From positions 13,441,501 to 13,505,500 of the forward strand of contig NC_088323.1 in assembly GCF_910592395.1 (NCBI RefSeq): a stretch of 64,000 bases of DNA, given 5' to 3'. The notes under the pieces are model-generated. The model had not been told where the DNA came from. It did not search any database and was given only the letters and a program-made list of their open reading frames with translations. Source of the stretch: Lineus longissimus. Its lineage: Eukaryota > Nemertea > Pilidiophora > Heteronemertea > Lineidae. The position numbers and the translations under genes were made by a program. Position 1 is the first letter of the stretch; every line of letters starts with the position of its first letter. This document shows, in pieces, positions 61,260 through 64,000 of this stretch.

Positions 61260-62390
61260 GGGTGGTCTTAACCACTCGATTTTAAATCGAGGAATCATTC
61301 TATCAAACTGCAGCATTTTGCCTACAATAGTACATTAATTTTCCTACATCCAGACCCGCGTTTGAACAGAATTGTGTGCATTCTCATACTGGTACACCTT
61401 AGATTCGAAGAGCTGCTAAAGTTAATGGAATGACACGATAAAAACGCTATATGAAAGTATTTAATGACGTAGCATCCTTCCATTAAAGTACCATAATGGA
61501 ACCTCATTAAAAATCTTTTTGATATAAGCGCCAGAATATGCATGACTTGCAGTTTGTGATTGACGCTGAACGTGATTATTTGGCATAGTTGAGGCGATCT
61601 ATATATTTCGACGTATGGATGCTAAGTTTGACACAATTCAAGCAGACTGTCATAGTACATATGATATTTCTAGATGGTCGTTCCAGCCTTTCCGTGTGAT
61701 TAAACCTGTGTTGTCGGGTATCAGGAGACTTGTAGGAGGTTGAAGTTTTATCATATGTTAAAAAAAGGCTGTCAGGGTAATGTCAACCTTACCTGAAGGT
61801 CTCATTAGGGAATTTATTTTGTATTCATGCGCGGCTAACTGTGGTTCCTAAAAAATAATTGAATTATCGGTCCTCACAGTATGCCAGTGTTGGTTTAGCA
61901 GTTGTTTTGGCAAAGACATGTTTTTGAAGTTTCTGAAAGCTGGAGCGCTACTCAATAGGCGGCTAACAAGAAACTACGCATTTTACAGCTGTTGCCGACG
62001 TATATGTACACTGAACTTGGGATGTGCGTCGGCCCCTTGTTGAAATGCCGTTCAGTGCAAGTTGGTGCGTTTTTTCGCTGATTTGTGCAAAATTCAACAT
62101 ATCTCAAAAGTTCAATGGTTGACCCCCGATTTTTTAATTTTTTGTGTAACATAAGCAACTGTCTTTAACGGGAGAATGGTCACTGTAAACATTATCCAGG
62201 AAGAAGTGTATAATATTTGGGGTTTTCCGTGATTGTCCGGCCGAATTGGCAATATTGCCATTTGGGGTGGTGAACAGAGCTAGGAGCAAATGTGACACTT
62301 ATGATTTATTTAAAGTATAAAAAAGGCCGATTTAACATCCTGCAGAATCAGGGTAATCGGGCGTTTCCAGTGATATACGACACAAATGGG
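61260..62390. other. No gene recognised
   Basis: No protein motif or repeat family was identified in this stretch. Confidence 0.35.
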
Positions 62391-62402
62391 TTGTCCTGAT
62401 GC

Positions 62403-63740
62403 AATCACATTGGAAAGTGTGTGGACAGGCCGCATGCCACCAGATCGTCATCTGACACCGCATTGGTGTTCACACGTTCAAGAACCAAGTTTGGTGACCG
62501 TTGCTTTTCCTCATGCGGCCCCCGCTTATGGAATACCCTGCCGAAGCAAATCAGAGAGGCTGATTCTATATTGCATTATTGTAGGTAAGACTAATGCTTA
62601 ACCGATTGACCGAAGACTCATCAACCATCGGGCTTCAATCGAGTTTTGAGTTTCAAGTTGTTTACCTCGATCGCTTCACGAAAGTTAAGGTCCTGAGCAC
62701 TCTATCGGACAGCGAAATCATGGAACTTGAAGAGTCCATAGATTCTGCCTAAAAATAATGCAAGACCTTCCCCCCCCCTTACAAGAACCGCGATTACACA
62801 AGTTATGATTGGCTCGAATAGCAAGCAGTCGTTTATAGACAAGAGGTGCCTACTATTCCTGCGCCAACGAGTGGCCATGGGGCGGATTTCTCGTCCGCAC
62901 TCCCATTGTGGGTGTTTAAAGATAGATTTGCATCACTAAAAGAGCGTTGTACGAACAGTGACAAATGTATATTAGGCTTCTTTCCTCTGATTAAAAAGAC
63001 TCTGGCACGCTATGATCTATCCGAATTGTAAGCTGTAGCGGGTGATGATCCCAAACACTTCCCTGCCAAAGTCCTGCGGAAAACAGTCATCAACCGCTCC
63101 TTTGACAATACAGAATATATGAAATTCTTGGAGAGTGCAGAAAATAACGTCCCTTCTTTCGACTGCAGTATTAGCCGGTGCAAAGAAAATAAACAAATAT
63201 GCTGACATTGCTGGGTTGAATATGCTGATAAATTGCTGTTCAAACAATAATGAAATAAATGCAGCCAAACCTTTACTGACCCAGCGGGACACATGTTCTG
63301 TAGCTGCTCAGGCTACTCTGCTAACCGGGATAAATTCTGGGATACCGTTTTCAACGCGTTCCGAGTCGAACTTTGCACCACACTGTGGAACATGGAAGAT
63401 AGCCAGCTCACATGCAATATTCGGGAAACACCTGGAGGTGGACTTCGACATCAATATTTTATTCCTAAAGCCGGCAATTGAATGCTGGGACAAACAACTT
63501 GACAGAGGCCAGTTCCTGCACTCTATCACTCGTCGGAGTGACTAAATGCATGCATTTATAGACACTGGAGACTTATATTGATCGTTGCTCCGTTGTGTGT
63601 GTGTGTGCGTGTGCGTGTGTGTGCGTGTGTGTGTGTGTTTTTGTTTTGGTTGGGTTTTTTTGTTCTTTGTTTCTTTATGGCTATTTTGTATATTACACTT
63701 GACTGTTAGTTATTAATCTTTCGTAATCTGTTTCGTAATC
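62403..63740 (+). pseudogene. L2 tail plus CR1-type LINE, copy 2 (internally deleted)
   Basis: The first 170 bp match the L2-type C-terminal coding sequence at 23,710-23,870. Then TTATTGTAGGTAAGACTAAT matches 27,820-27,850, and from about 62,617 the sequence follows 29,393-30,530 of the CR1-type LINE. This includes TCATCAACCATCGGGCTTCA, KRCTNSDKCILGFFPL-type coding and the final TTACACTTGACTGTTAGTTA. The same order of fragments in both places shows one composite was duplicated. Here the reverse transcriptase is deleted and the foldback element is absent. A GT microsatellite lies at 63,592-63,640. Confidence 0.8.
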
Positions 63741-64000
63741 TCAGAGCGACGACATGCATGTATTTGTAGACAATGTAGACCTATGTTGTGTGTGTTTTAT
63801 TTTGTTTTACATCAAATGTAACAACCATAGGAGTTGATGCTACCTGTTTCTCTGGTACAGGCTCCTCGCTGGGGCCTAAATTGAGGCCCTCTCTCAGTAT
63901 ATCCTCATCCAACATCATGTTGCTGGCTTAGGCTCCAACTCCTCTAAAACTGCTGTTCTAGCGTCGGACACCTTAATCTAACCAAGAGGCTGGTTCTGAG

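Overview
The window is animal nuclear DNA, not bacterial. Host-like genes are split by GT-AG introns, and most of the sequence is degraded mobile DNA: LINE reverse transcriptases, TIR elements, a BEL/Pao piece and a Polinton. The families present (death-effector plus ankyrin protein, stand-alone P2X7 C-terminal domain gene, Kolobok-like transposase, CR1/L2-type LINEs, Polinton) suggest a marine invertebrate. A lancelet, hemichordate, echinoderm or lophotrochozoan would all fit, and the species cannot be fixed from the sequence. No rRNA, tRNA or CRISPR was recognised.

5.6-30.7 kb: a plus-strand gene encodes a death effector domain followed by ankyrin repeats. Six exons can be joined in phase. 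Its fifth intron (about 19.6 kb) is packed with mobile DNA. It holds (a) a two-exon gene for a P2X7-type intracellular domain at 11.7-12.6 kb and a convergent multi-exon Kolobok-like transposase gene at 12.95-19.03 kb; (b) a 5'-truncated LINE with a 2A-like motif, inserted in an exon of that transposase gene with a 12-bp target duplication; (c) a 1.25 kb TIR element whose sister copy lies at 54.3-55.5 kb; (d) a deleted L2-type LINE split by a 3.8 kb giant inverted repeat with 9-bp target duplications; and (e) a CR1-type LINE. Beyond the ankyrin exon there are degenerate local duplications of that exon and of a coiled-coil segment.

38.9-51.8 kb: a largely open Polinton/Maverick-like element. 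On the right are a protein-primed family B DNA polymerase, an HNH protein, a chromodomain integrase, a packaging ATPase, small membrane proteins, a penton-like protein and a 75-codon remnant that may be the end of the major capsid gene. On the left are four co-oriented genes that I mostly cannot assign, and a nonsense-broken paralogue of the penton-like gene. The element shows recurring start-codon contexts (TAAATG or TAGAAATGG) and short tandem duplications in most intergenic gaps. No terminal inverted repeats were found. The right side appears truncated at a repeat boundary near 51,833.

52-64 kb: repeats, a BEL/Pao RNase H fragment, the second copy of the 1.25 kb TIR element, a 13-15 bp minisatellite, a Myb/SANT-type gene that is probably broken, a 0.95 kb AT-rich TIR element, and a second, internally deleted copy of the L2+CR1 LINE composite seen at 23-30 kb.
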